Below, piece by piece: positions 1-7,054 of a stretch of 64,000 nucleotides of DNA; positions within the stretch are counted from its first letter, which is position 1, and the number at the start of each line of letters is the position of its first letter. A model generated the notes under the pieces. The model ran no database searches, had not been told where the DNA came from, and worked only from the letters and a program-made list of their open reading frames with translations. A program made the translations under genes and the position numbers. Location of the stretch: positions 50,366 to 114,365 of the forward strand of contig JAKASS010000003.1 of the NCBI GenBank assembly GCA_021818905.1. Direction: 5' to 3'. Origin of the DNA: Nanobdellota archaeon. Its GTDB lineage: Archaea; Nanobdellota; Nanobdellia; Parvarchaeales; Parvarchaeaceae.

Positions 1-11
1 GTCAAGAAAAC

Positions 12-1616
12 GTGGGTGAGGTTATAATATGTTGCAATAGCTTTGAGGAGATGGTCGTTGCGAAGGAGAAAATAATGGGACGATATGAACTCGTTGAATC
101 CAAATTAAAACCGCACATCGCAAGTTTTATTATTCTTCTTGTAGGTGCGGGATACTCTCTCAAGATAATAAGCCAAATTTTAATGAATACTCTATTCGCT
201 TCTATGAATTTTGAGTCACCCATAGTTAAAGATTTTAATGAAGCGGCTTTGCTGTCTACTATAAAAAGTGCGCCAACAATTTTCGATTTAATAAATGAAA
301 CGCCAAAATTAACAAAATTCGGGGAACTATGTTTTAGGTATAGTGGCTACGAACTAAAGGATATAAAAGAACTATGTAAGTCAATAACTAAGAAAGCAAA
401 GGATGAGACACTGAATAAAAGTGATTTAATTGAGCTAATAAACACTTTGATTTCTAAAAGAAAAAGTCAACATGCGGAATGGACTTTGCTTCTAAATGCT
501 TGGTTAAGTGGTGATAAAAATGTTCCTAAGCCTCTAGAAACTGAAAAAACGGATTTTGGAACGAAAGACTTTAAAGAGTTTAAAAAACGATCTAAAAATA
601 TAAGTAATCTAATTTGTTCACTTATAGAATATAATGACATTGATAAATCTTCAATTTTTTGGATATTCGGATTACCAAATTGCATTGAATTCGGGCTGGA
701 CCCTATTAAATACGGAGAGTTAGCCGCGATATCGAATAATAGAAAGCAGGCATGTTTACTTACAGAGGGTTTTGATGGCAGCATAAAAATAGCGAGCGAA
801 AAAACGCTTAATGAATACAGAGAGATATTAGGACATAACTCATTTGCATCTTCTATGGGTATACTTAAAAAATTAAATAAAATATTAGGAAAACCGGAGC
901 GAGTGAGCGTCGGCGAAGCAGTTAATTTTATTCATTGTCCGTTGTCGTTTTTATTAGACTATTATTACAGCTTAAAGAATATGGAAATGCTAGAGAAAGA
1001 TATACAAGAAAAAACAGAAATTGGGGGAAATGTACATAAATATATACATAAGTTCTGTGAATATTGGAATCACGTAGGAACGATAGTAAAGGCAAAAGGG
1101 CTTACATTAGACTTAATTGGAAGAGATTCTCCTAATAATATTGACGAAATAACCTCTGCTTTTAATAATTTCTGTAATTTTTTACTATCAAATAATTTTA
1201 AAGCTGCGAACTCCTCTGAAAAAGTTATAGAAAGTAAAAAATTGGAAATTCAAGGCATATTAGATTTAGTGCTTTTGGATTATAATAATTATTTAACATT
1301 AATAGAAATAAAATCTGGCGACTTTCAGGAATACAGATATGAACAATGGGACCAAAATCAAATTTATTTGTATTATCTTATTTTAAGAGACTGCGACATA
1401 GATATAAAAGATGCCTTTGTTTTATATTTAAAACCTCTAACTGCGTCATATGTTGATTTAAGCGAAGAAAAATTACGAAAAATTTCTTCTTATATAGGAG
1501 CGATGCGTAATTTAATGAGTCGCGTGGACGCACTTAAAGATGAGAATCTAAGAGGACTTTGTACTTGCAGAAACTCTTCTCATAAATGCGTATGCAATCA
1601 ACTTTTTGATGAATAA
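12..1616 (+). CDS. Cas4/RecB-like PD-(D/E)XK nuclease, 5' end uncertain
   Basis: The C-terminal third has the signature of the Cas4/RecB nuclease fold. H342 (GNVHKY) precedes a D near residue 418 (GILDLVL), an EIKSG motif near 432, and a Q-rich helix (QNQIYLYY) near 456. C309 lies in 'FIHCP', and four cysteines (517, 519, 526, 528) close the chain, so a Cas4/AddB-like Fe-S cluster is plausible. The first 300 residues match nothing I recognise. The listed start is GTG at 12, but the frame stays open to the window edge, so the true start may lie outside; an ATG at 51 is another option. The gene is visibly richer in A+T than its neighbours, which suggests transfer. A role in defence or DNA repair is inference; no CRISPR array or cas1/cas2 is in view. 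Confidence 0.7.
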   Translation: MGEVIICCNSFEEMVVAKEKIMGRYELVESKLKPHIASFIILLVGAGYSLKIISQILMNTLFASMNFESPIVKDFNEAALLSTIKSAPTIFDLINETPKLTKFGELCFRYSGYELKDIKELCKSITKKAKDETLNKSDLIELINTLISKRKSQHAEWTLLLNAWLSGDKNVPKPLETEKTDFGTKDFKEFKKRSKNISNLICSLIEYNDIDKSSIFWIFGLPNCIEFGLDPIKYGELAAISNNRKQACLLTEGFDGSIKIASEKTLNEYREILGHNSFASSMGILKKLNKILGKPERVSVGEAVNFIHCPLSFLLDYYYSLKNMEMLEKDIQEKTEIGGNVHKYIHKFCEYWNHVGTIVKAKGLTLDLIGRDSPNNIDEITSAFNNFCNFLLSNNFKAANSSEKVIESKKLEIQGILDLVLLDYNNYLTLIEIKSGDFQEYRYEQWDQNQIYLYYLILRDCDIDIKDAFVLYLKPLTASYVDLSEEKLRKISSYIGAMRNLMSRVDALKDENLRGLCTCRNSSHKCVCNQLFDE

Positions 1617-1692
1617 ATCTTATATTATTTAATTTTAATGCCAACGCTCTCTGGTCCAATTATTATCTGAGCACAGAATTAACACATGGTGC

Positions 1693-2661
1693 TCAGTTTT
1701 CATAGGTTCTCCTATTTTTTAGCGCCATTTGTATTTCGCTTATTTTTCGCTTACTAAAACCATTAGGTTGTTTGATATCCAAGAAAGCTTTTATAGCAAC
1801 TGCTTCTTTTCCTGGAAGACAGTAAATTGCCACCTTGCCGATTATTACTGATTTAATGAGTGCATTTTTCCCTATTCGCTTGAATATCATTATATTTTTG
1901 CGGTTAGATATTACATACCCTCTGTTTATCAGATTGCACAGGATTTGAAAATAAACTCCGCCTATCCTACTGTGTTTTCCTTTTAAGTCAGACGTCCACC
2001 TGACTATTGTCGGATAGCTCACTTTTAGCATGTTAGATAGTTCAGTCTTCTGAACACCGCTCTTTATCAGCCGTCTTACCTTTTTCTTAAACTTGTCTGG
2101 ATACCTTTTGAGTTCTGGCGCGCGGTTTAGCCACTTGTTAAGGGTTTTTAGGTTTATTCCTAGCTCCGCTGCGGTCTTAAGTCTGGACTTTCCTGAAGCG
2201 ACTAAATCTAGCGCTTTTTTTCTAAATTCGTCCGTATAGATTACTTGCTTGTTTGATATCGGTATGTTCCATCTGTTTATAGTGCTTATCGCTATTCCAA
2301 GACGCCCAGCCGTTTCGGTCCTGCTGAGCCCAGAAGAAAGCATTTCTACGGCTCTTTGTTTTACGCTTTCTGGTAACCTGTGATAGGTTGAAATGCCATA
2401 AAGCCATTTTGCAAGAGTTCCGTACGGGATGCCAAGTTCCGCTGATATTTTGTATCTCGACTTGCCTTCTAAAGCAAGGGCTTTAGCTTTCTCTTTTACC
2501 TCTTGCGGATAAATTCGTGCGTTAATACTTGGTATCTGCCAAGTACTTAACGTGCCTAGGGGTACACCTAATTGCAGAGCAGTAGCATATTTTGTCATTC
2601 CTGACGTTATAAGTTCCTTTGCTTTGCTTCTGATATCGTCGGGATACTTGCTTCCTTTCAT
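1693..2661 (-). CDS. Protein of five tandem helix-turn-helix units
   Basis: The protein consists of five homologous units of about 45 residues, roughly 6-41, 51-86, 96-131, 142-177 and 187-222. Each has the pattern 'YP-x-x-(ar)K-A-x-x-L-x-x-G-x-(S/T)-x-x-x-x-A-x-x-LG(I/V)-x-x-x-T(L/I)-x-x-W', with the closing Trp at 41, 86, 131, 177 and 222. This is the homeodomain-like/transposase HTH fold. Residues 230-322 form a basic C-terminal region I do not recognise. No transposase DDE motif is visible. It could be a sequence-specific DNA-binding protein, a regulator, or the targeting part of an invasive element. It lies alone between the nuclease gene and tRNA-Leu, and no partner gene is evident. Confidence 0.75.
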   Translation of the reverse strand: MKGSKYPDDIRSKAKELITSGMTKYATALQLGVPLGTLSTWQIPSINARIYPQEVKEKAKALALEGKSRYKISAELGIPYGTLAKWLYGISTYHRLPESVKQRAVEMLSSGLSRTETAGRLGIAISTINRWNIPISNKQVIYTDEFRKKALDLVASGKSRLKTAAELGINLKTLNKWLNRAPELKRYPDKFKKKVRRLIKSGVQKTELSNMLKVSYPTIVRWTSDLKGKHSRIGGVYFQILCNLINRGYVISNRKNIMIFKRIGKNALIKSVIIGKVAIYCLPGKEAVAIKAFLDIKQPNGFSKRKISEIQMALKNRRTYEN

Positions 2662-2767
2662 AGTATTTCATGAAAACGCATATTAAAACCGTCTTCGGTC
2701 GTTGCCCAAAACAGGCTATTTTTAGAGGGAGCTTTTTGCGAACCGATTTTCAGAAATGGGCACTGGC

Positions 2768-2802
2768 GGGCAATCAGTAACGTTCTGTGAAGCAGATTGC
2801 CC
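2768..2802. other. Stem-loop in the HTH gene/tRNA-Leu interval
   Basis: GGGCAATC at 2768-2775 pairs perfectly with GATTGCCC at 2795-2802 around a 19-nt loop, followed by a short A-run. A second 'TTGCCCAAAA' occurs at about 2702. It may be a terminator or a small RNA structure. The rest of 2662-2831 shows nothing I can assign. Confidence 0.35.
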
Positions 2803-2831
2803 AAAAATCACTTTCGGAACTACTGGGGAAT

Positions 2832-2915
2832 GCAGGGAGAGGGATTTGAACCCTCGAAGGCCTAAGCCACTAGCCCCTGAAGCTAGCACGTTTGACCGGG
2901 CTTCGCTATCCCTGC
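2832..2915 (-). tRNA. tRNA-Leu(CAG)
   Basis: The acceptor stem GCAGGGA/TCCCTGC pairs fully. The anticodon arm CTAGC-TTCAGGG-GCTAG gives anticodon CAG, the variable arm is long (class II), and the T arm GAGGG-TTCAAAT-CCCTC is intact. CCA is not encoded. Its 5' two-thirds (2860-2915) are repeated 911 bp upstream at 3771-3826. Confidence 0.93.
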
Positions 2916-2959
2916 GCCGTATTATATCTTTACCTCTATGCGGATTAAGAAGATGATTT

Positions 2960-3358
2960 TTATTTGTACCCTAACGTATTTTTTACAGTTATTACGAACT
3001 CTTCGGCGTTCTTCAAAGTGTTTTCTACGGCTACTTTATCAGGTTCTATTGTCACATCATATGTACTAGCTTGTCTTATAGCCAATGCGCGATTCAAATA
3101 TCTAGAAAATTTCTTTTCTAATTTTCCCGTTTTTATGTAATAGTTACTGAAAGAGGCTACAACGCCTCGGTGCGTTTTTGGAGGCCTTATTCTTGCGCTT
3201 ATTAGCGCTGCGGTGGCGGAATAGAACATTGCATAATAAGCCAGGCTTGCGGCCGGTCTAAGCAGTGAGTTCTCAAAATTAAGATAGGACTCCTCGAGTG
3301 TCTTATCCGCTAGTTTTACGTAGCTTTCCAGTAAGCTTTTCGAATACACTTCTTCCAT
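2960..3358 (-). CDS. HEPN-domain protein, partner of the adjacent nucleotidyltransferase
   Basis: This 132-residue all-helical protein is of the HEPN (COG1895-like) family. Visible marks are 'AYYAMFYSATAALI' in the second helix, 'KTHRGVV' in the middle, and the late 'RQASTYDV', which matches the R-x4-Y/H segment that forms the RNase or partner site in this family. The start codon overlaps the upstream NTase gene by 56 nt, which is more than usual, so a later start is possible. HEPN/minimal-NTase pairs act as toxin-antitoxin systems in several archaea and bacteria, where the NTase AMPylates the HEPN toxin. That role is inferred here from family and gene order. Confidence 0.8.
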   Translation of the reverse strand: MEEVYSKSLLESYVKLADKTLEESYLNFENSLLRPAASLAYYAMFYSATAALISARIRPPKTHRGVVASFSNYYIKTGKLEKKFSRYLNRALAIRQASTYDVTIEPDKVAVENTLKNAEEFVITVKNTLGYK

Positions 3359-3755
3359 AAAGTCCTATTGCGTCTTCACTAACATTTCTTATAAACGGTG
3401 TGCCTAGCATCACCGATTTCCTCAAAGTTTCTGGCGTTACAAAAAATAAAGATATAAAAAACGCGAAATCGTTCTCCAATTCGAAGTCTACCAAGGTGTC
3501 ATATGCCCTAGACGTGAAATTTAGGTCATTAGCATATTTAGTTAAGACCATGATGTCTATGTCGCTGCTTCTTTTGGCATGGCCTCTCGAAACAGAGCCA
3601 TAGAGCACTATTGCGTCTATCTTTTTGCCAAATTTCAAAGATAGTCGCCCCGCAAATTCTTGCGCTACCCTTCTATATTCTAAGCTGATGGTCTTTGCCA
3701 TATTTTTCATTGGGTGCTTAAACAATTTAAGCTTTTTAGATTTTAGAAGGCGCAT
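3303..3755 (-). CDS. Minimal nucleotidyltransferase (MNT), putative antitoxin
   Basis: The motif 'GSVSRGHAKRSSDIDIMVL' is the G-S-x(n)-D-x-D centre of the polymerase-beta-like minimal NTase fold. The open frame continues up to 3800, but those codons run through a tRNA-Leu fragment (3771-3826), so I place the start at ATG 3755; ATG 3710 is the next option. Unlike the three other NTases in this window it has no N-terminal antitoxin-like domain. It is followed by the HEPN gene and lies between the intact and partial tRNA-Leu copies, suggesting a small mobile or duplicated module. Confidence 0.8.
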   Translation of the reverse strand: MRLLKSKKLKLFKHPMKNMAKTISLEYRRVAQEFAGRLSLKFGKKIDAIVLYGSVSRGHAKRSSDIDIMVLTKYANDLNFTSRAYDTLVDFELENDFAFFISLFFVTPETLRKSVMLGTPFIRNVSEDAIGLYGRSVFEKLTGKLRKTSG

Positions 3756-3770
3756 TCTAATTGCTGTGAA

Positions 3771-3826
3771 GCCTAAGCCACTGGCCCCTGAAGCTAGCAC
3801 ATTTGACCGGGCTTCGCTATCCCTGC
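3771..3826 (-). pseudogene. tRNA-Leu 5'-fragment, direct repeat of 2860-2915
   Basis: These 56 bases match 54 of 56 bases of the intact tRNA-Leu, covering the 5' acceptor strand, D arm, anticodon arm and variable arm. The T arm and 3' acceptor strand are missing. One substitution breaks a pair in the anticodon stem. The two copies bracket the NTase/HEPN pair in the same orientation, as expected for insertion into a tRNA gene or an unequal duplication. Confidence 0.85.
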
Positions 3827-3883
3827 ATGTATCTAAATAGGTTGTAATGAATTTATTTAAAGCCTCTGCGGATAAAATATACC

Positions 3884-4303
3884 ATGAAAGTTTTGTTTAT
3901 CTGCAAATACAATGCTGGCAGGAGCAGGATGGCGGAAGCATTTTTCAATGAATTTTCAAAGGAAAATACTGCCCTGAGTCGGGGGATAGAGCCCTATCCT
4001 GATTCGCCATCGGCTGAGCGTGGACTTAAAGGGACGATAGAAGTGATGAAGGAGGTCGGCATAAAAATCCCATATAAACCCGGAAGTCCAGTTACAAAAG
4101 AAGACGTCGAAGAAGCCAATCTAGTGGTAGTCTTATTGGACGAGAAACAACGGAATATCCTGCCCGAGTACATAACAAATTCTCCAAAGACGAGATACGA
4201 CGGCGTAGTCGATTCCGACTCGAGGAGCGCAGATTTCCTAGACCAGCATAGGGCAAACAGGGATAAAATCCAAAAAATCGTCTTAAACCTGCTTAAACAA
4301 TAG
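3884..4303 (+). CDS. Low-molecular-weight phosphotyrosine phosphatase/arsenate reductase-like
   Basis: The N-terminus carries the CX5R phosphate loop, C7-KYNAG-R13, directly after the first beta strand, as in low-molecular-weight protein tyrosine phosphatases and ArsC of that fold. A late Asp-rich segment ('DSDSRSADF', about residues 111-119) is where the general-acid Asp is expected. At 139 residues it has the usual family length. A TATA-like run (TTTATTTAAAG) lies about 30 nt before the ATG, consistent with a short or leaderless mRNA. No arsenic-resistance neighbour is present, so protein phosphatase and arsenate reductase cannot be told apart from sequence. Confidence 0.8.
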   Translation: MKVLFICKYNAGRSRMAEAFFNEFSKENTALSRGIEPYPDSPSAERGLKGTIEVMKEVGIKIPYKPGSPVTKEDVEEANLVVVLLDEKQRNILPEYITNSPKTRYDGVVDSDSRSADFLDQHRANRDKIQKIVLNLLKQ

Positions 4304-4380
4304 AACGGACACGCACCAATATTTCTTTCTAGAAGACTTTTTCGTCTGGGAAAGTCGTGAAGGGGGGTACTTTGCCAGAT

Positions 4381-4430
4381 ATTACGCTTGTGCATAACTC
4401 CATTAAATAAGCCTAACTTCGTCTGACTTG
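4381..4430 (+). repeat. Diverged relic of the 8438/63879 repeat
   Basis: The first 20 bases match the segment at 63874-63893 with one mismatch, around the core TGTGCATAACTC. A weaker match (TAAGCCTAACTT versus TAAGCCGAACTA) follows after a gap of about 9 nt. The remainder of 4304-4511 contains only the promoter noted next. Confidence 0.5.
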
Positions 4431-4477
4431 CTTTGGACTTTCTTTCCTGCTGCGCCCAGCCGGAGAAGAAAAAAGTA

Positions 4478-4489
4478 TTTATACTATGA
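4478..4489 (+). promoter_or_regulatory. TATA box of the cysDN operon
   Basis: GTATTTATACTA is centred about 28 nt before ATG 4512, the spacing expected for an archaeal promoter with a leaderless or very short 5' end. It is the only good TATA element before the four-gene operon. Confidence 0.6.
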
Positions 4490-4511
4490 TTATTCTTAAT
4501 TATCTATAATT

Positions 4512-4730
4512 ATGGGGAATAAAAACAGCAGATTTACGACCGTTTCTATACCAAAGCCTTTGGCGGACAAGGCGAAAAAAATAATAGAAAAAACTGGCTT
4601 TACTTCTCTCTCAAGTTTTGTTGAATACCTTCTTAGGGAGATCGCCTCTGAAAGAAGAGGGGGCACTAAGGGAAAGGGGGAGGATTTAAAGGGCGTCGAA
4701 GAAAGGCTGAGGCGCCTTGGCTATCTATGA
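4512..4730 (+). CDS. Ribbon-helix-helix (CopG/MetJ-type) DNA-binding protein
   Basis: A 72-residue protein with a short beta strand ('RFTTVSIPKPL') followed by two helices ('ADKAKKIIEKTGF', 'SLSSFVEYLLREIASE'), the layout of ribbon-helix-helix regulators. The tail is charged and Gly/Lys-rich. It overlaps the next gene by ATGA at 4727-4730 and heads an operon ending in cysD-cysN. The simplest reading is a local or autoregulatory repressor of the sulfate-activation genes; that is inference. An antitoxin-type role is an alternative, but the partner at 4727 resembles no toxin I know. Confidence 0.75.
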   Translation: MGNKNSRFTTVSIPKPLADKAKKIIEKTGFTSLSSFVEYLLREIASERRGGTKGKGEDLKGVEERLRRLGYL

Positions 4731-5020
4731 GTAAAATAAAGGAACTGTCAGAAGCTCTATGGAAACTTCCTAGCCAGAAAAACTGGGCTGCCTTTTCAAA
4801 GGGTTTAAAAAGCAGCGGACTTAGATACTACAAAATAGTATTTGCAAACGAGGGGAAACTAAATAGAATGCAAGATCTCACAAAATCCTTTGTCGAACTG
4901 TACGATTCTAAATATGCGCTAATAACAAAGGTGCCACTTTTCAGAAAAACCGGAAATAAAGTAGACGGCGCCACAATCTATCTAATCGGACTATCTGTTT
5001 CAAATAAGGGGAAAATATGA
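4727..5020 (+). CDS. Unknown 97-residue protein in the cysDN operon
   Basis: I do not recognise this small basic protein. It has no membrane segment or cysteines and looks like a compact alpha/beta fold, with a beta-rich C-terminal half ('YALITKVPLF', 'GATIYLIGLSVS'). It is translationally coupled on both sides by ATGA overlaps, to the RHH gene at 4727 and to cysD at 5017. That tight coupling suggests it serves in the same complex or pathway, for example as a partner of ATP sulfurylase. Confidence 0.7.
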   Translation: MSKIKELSEALWKLPSQKNWAAFSKGLKSSGLRYYKIVFANEGKLNRMQDLTKSFVELYDSKYALITKVPLFRKTGNKVDGATIYLIGLSVSNKGKI

Positions 5021-5805
5021 TAAAGCAGGATTTAAAGAGTTTAGAGGGGAAGAGCATCTACATTATAAGAGAAGCCAAATTAAAGTTCAAAAACGTGGCG
5101 GCGCTATGGAGCATGGGCAAAGATTCAACAACTATGCTCGCCTTGACTAGAAAGGCCTTTTTAGGCAAAGTCCCATTTCCAGTCATACACATAGATAACA
5201 GCATAGATTTTCCGGAAACGTACAAATTTAGACAGGATCTAGCAAAAAAATGGGGCTTAAACCTTATAGTGGCTAGAAGCGAAATAAAACCGGACATTAT
5301 CGGTTCTGCTTGCTGCGGAAAAAATAAACCGGAAACGCTCAAGAAAGTCATGAAAGAATACGGCTTTGATGCACTTATAGTTTCCATAAGACGAGATGAG
5401 CATGGCATACGAAGCAAAGAGAGGTACATGAGCCCAAGAGACGAAAAATTTCGATGGAATTTCAAGGATCAACCGGCAGAACTGTGGGATGATTACTCCT
5501 CGAAGCTTGACGAAGCGGGGCACGTGCGGGTCCATCCGATACTTGACTTTAACGAGATTGACATATGGAATTATATAAAAAAGGAGCGCGTACCAGTCAA
5601 TCCACTATACTTTTCAAGAGACGGCTACCGATACAGAAGTCTAGGTTGCACGCACTGCACGACCCCTATAAAGTCCGCCGCAAAAAACGTTGACGACATA
5701 ATAAAAGAGCTATCGACTACAAAAACCGAAGAAAGATCTGGGAGGAGCATGGACAAAGAAAACGCATATGTGATGGAGCGATTGCGCCAATTTGGATACA
5801 TGTGA
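5017..5805 (+). CDS. cysD: Sulfate adenylyltransferase subunit 2 (CysD), PP-loop ATPase
   Basis: CysD makes adenosine 5'-phosphosulfate (APS) and pyrophosphate from ATP and sulfate, driven by the GTPase CysN. Visible marks are the PP-loop SMGKDST (residues 32-38), the CysD-type 'RRDEHGIRSKERYMSPRDE' and 'PAELW' segments, 'HPILDFNEIDIWNYI', 'SLGCTHCTTPI', and the C-terminal 'EERSGRSMDKE', all in the CysD order rather than that of PAPS reductase. Its 262 residues are slightly short for CysD. It overlaps the preceding gene by ATGA and lies 19 nt before cysN, as in bacterial cysDN. PAPS reductase is the main alternative but would not explain the paired CysN. Confidence 0.85.
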   Translation: MIKQDLKSLEGKSIYIIREAKLKFKNVAALWSMGKDSTTMLALTRKAFLGKVPFPVIHIDNSIDFPETYKFRQDLAKKWGLNLIVARSEIKPDIIGSACCGKNKPETLKKVMKEYGFDALIVSIRRDEHGIRSKERYMSPRDEKFRWNFKDQPAELWDDYSSKLDEAGHVRVHPILDFNEIDIWNYIKKERVPVNPLYFSRDGYRYRSLGCTHCTTPIKSAAKNVDDIIKELSTTKTEERSGRSMDKENAYVMERLRQFGYM

Positions 5806-5824
5806 AAGACCATAGACGATTTGT

Positions 5825-7048
5825 ATGAAAGTTTACCCGATATCTCTGCTAGGACATAAAGACCACGGAAAATCTACACTTATTGGCAGCTTGCTGATGC
5901 AAACCGGTGCCGCTACGCAAGCCAGAATTCAAGAAGCGGAACAATACAGTAAAAAATTGCATAAAGACTTCGAACCTGCTTTCATACTCGACAGCTTCGC
6001 TGAGGAACGAACCGGAGAGATGACCATAGATACTACAAGGGCAGAGATAACCTACAAAGGGCTTGCTTTTGCACTGATAGACGTGCCCGGGCATGAAGAA
6101 CTGATAAAAAATATGATAAGCGGGGCCAGCTACGGTGAAATAGCGATTCTACTTGTCTCCGCAAAGGGGGGAGAAGGTATACAGCCGCAAACGAAGAGAC
6201 ATCTCTACATCGCAAGAATGCTCGGAATAGACACACTGATAGTCGCGGTAAATAAAATGGACCTAATCGACTATGACCAAGAAAAATTCGAGGAGATAAG
6301 ACACGATTTATCGAGTTTCATAGAAAAAATAGGCTTTGAAAGAAGCAAAGTGCACTTTGTGCCGATTTCTGCTTACAAAGGAGAAAACTTAGTGAAAACC
6401 TGCAAGAGTCTGGATTGGTACGGCGAGGGAACACTTTTAGACGTGATTTACAGAAGCGTTAAAAAAGAAGAAAAAGCTGTCGGTGGTCCCTTAAGGATCG
6501 TAGCACAAGGCAGCATAGTCAGTGCCGGAAAAAGCATGGTGGTCGGTAGAGTGATAAACGGGAGCATAAAGAAGGGAGAAAGAGTATGCTTTCTACCATC
6601 TAAAATCGCCGCTGTCGTCAGTGATATAGTCGTAAATGGGAAAAAAGTAGGCAGAGCTTTTTCTGGAGATAACGTAGCCCTTGCCTTTAAAAATAAGATC
6701 AATGGAGAAACGCGCGGCTCTGTGATATATAGCGGTGAGAATAAACCATCACTAAAAGATTCTATAAACGCCAGGATATTCCTGGCCGGGAAACTCGGGA
6801 AGGATTTAAAAATAAAATTTAACGGTATCGATGTCGGATGCAAGGGGATAAAGATTTTGCGTAAGATAGACCCGACTACCGGCGATAGCAGCAGTGCTAA
6901 AAATATAAAACCACTAGACGCGGCAGAGGCCGAGGTGACTTTAATCAAAAATATACCCACAGAGGATTATAATATTACAAGAGAGCTCGGAAGATTCGTC
7001 TTTTACAGCGGAAATAAGTTTTTGGGTATCGGGATAATAGAACGATAA
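5825..7048 (+). CDS. cysN: Sulfate adenylyltransferase subunit 1 (CysN), EF-1A-like GTPase
   Basis: This translation-factor-type GTPase has G1 'GHKDHGKST' (residues 10-18), G3 'DVPGHEEL' and G4 'NKMD', followed by two beta-barrel domains. The G1 and surrounding sequence resemble EF-1A/CysN. The gene directly follows cysD, so CysN, which couples GTP hydrolysis to APS synthesis, is the best assignment. At 407 residues it is shorter than bacterial CysN (about 430-475), and there is no fused CysC kinase domain. No APS kinase, APS reductase or sulfotransferase is visible in this window. It ends 6 nt before the stop of the convergent sulfatase-fold gene. Confidence 0.8.
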   Translation: MKVYPISLLGHKDHGKSTLIGSLLMQTGAATQARIQEAEQYSKKLHKDFEPAFILDSFAEERTGEMTIDTTRAEITYKGLAFALIDVPGHEELIKNMISGASYGEIAILLVSAKGGEGIQPQTKRHLYIARMLGIDTLIVAVNKMDLIDYDQEKFEEIRHDLSSFIEKIGFERSKVHFVPISAYKGENLVKTCKSLDWYGEGTLLDVIYRSVKKEEKAVGGPLRIVAQGSIVSAGKSMVVGRVINGSIKKGERVCFLPSKIAAVVSDIVVNGKKVGRAFSGDNVALAFKNKINGETRGSVIYSGENKPSLKDSINARIFLAGKLGKDLKIKFNGIDVGCKGIKILRKIDPTTGDSSSAKNIKPLDAAEAEVTLIKNIPTEDYNITRELGRFVFYSGNKFLGIGIIER

Positions 7049-7054
7049 GTTTAT

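Noticed and set aside
12-1616. Evidence for a CRISPR system from the Cas4-like gene
   Set aside because: Cas4-like nucleases occur outside CRISPR, and no array or other cas gene is in the window.
2756-2956. Plus-strand frame of 66 codons
   Set aside because: It is read through the antisense of tRNA-Leu and has no homology of its own.
3756-3800. Upstream extension of the NTase gene to 3800
   Set aside because: Those codons lie largely in the tRNA-Leu fragment and lack similarity to NTases.
5017-5805. PAPS/APS reductase
   Set aside because: The C-terminal motifs and adjacent CysN fit CysD better.
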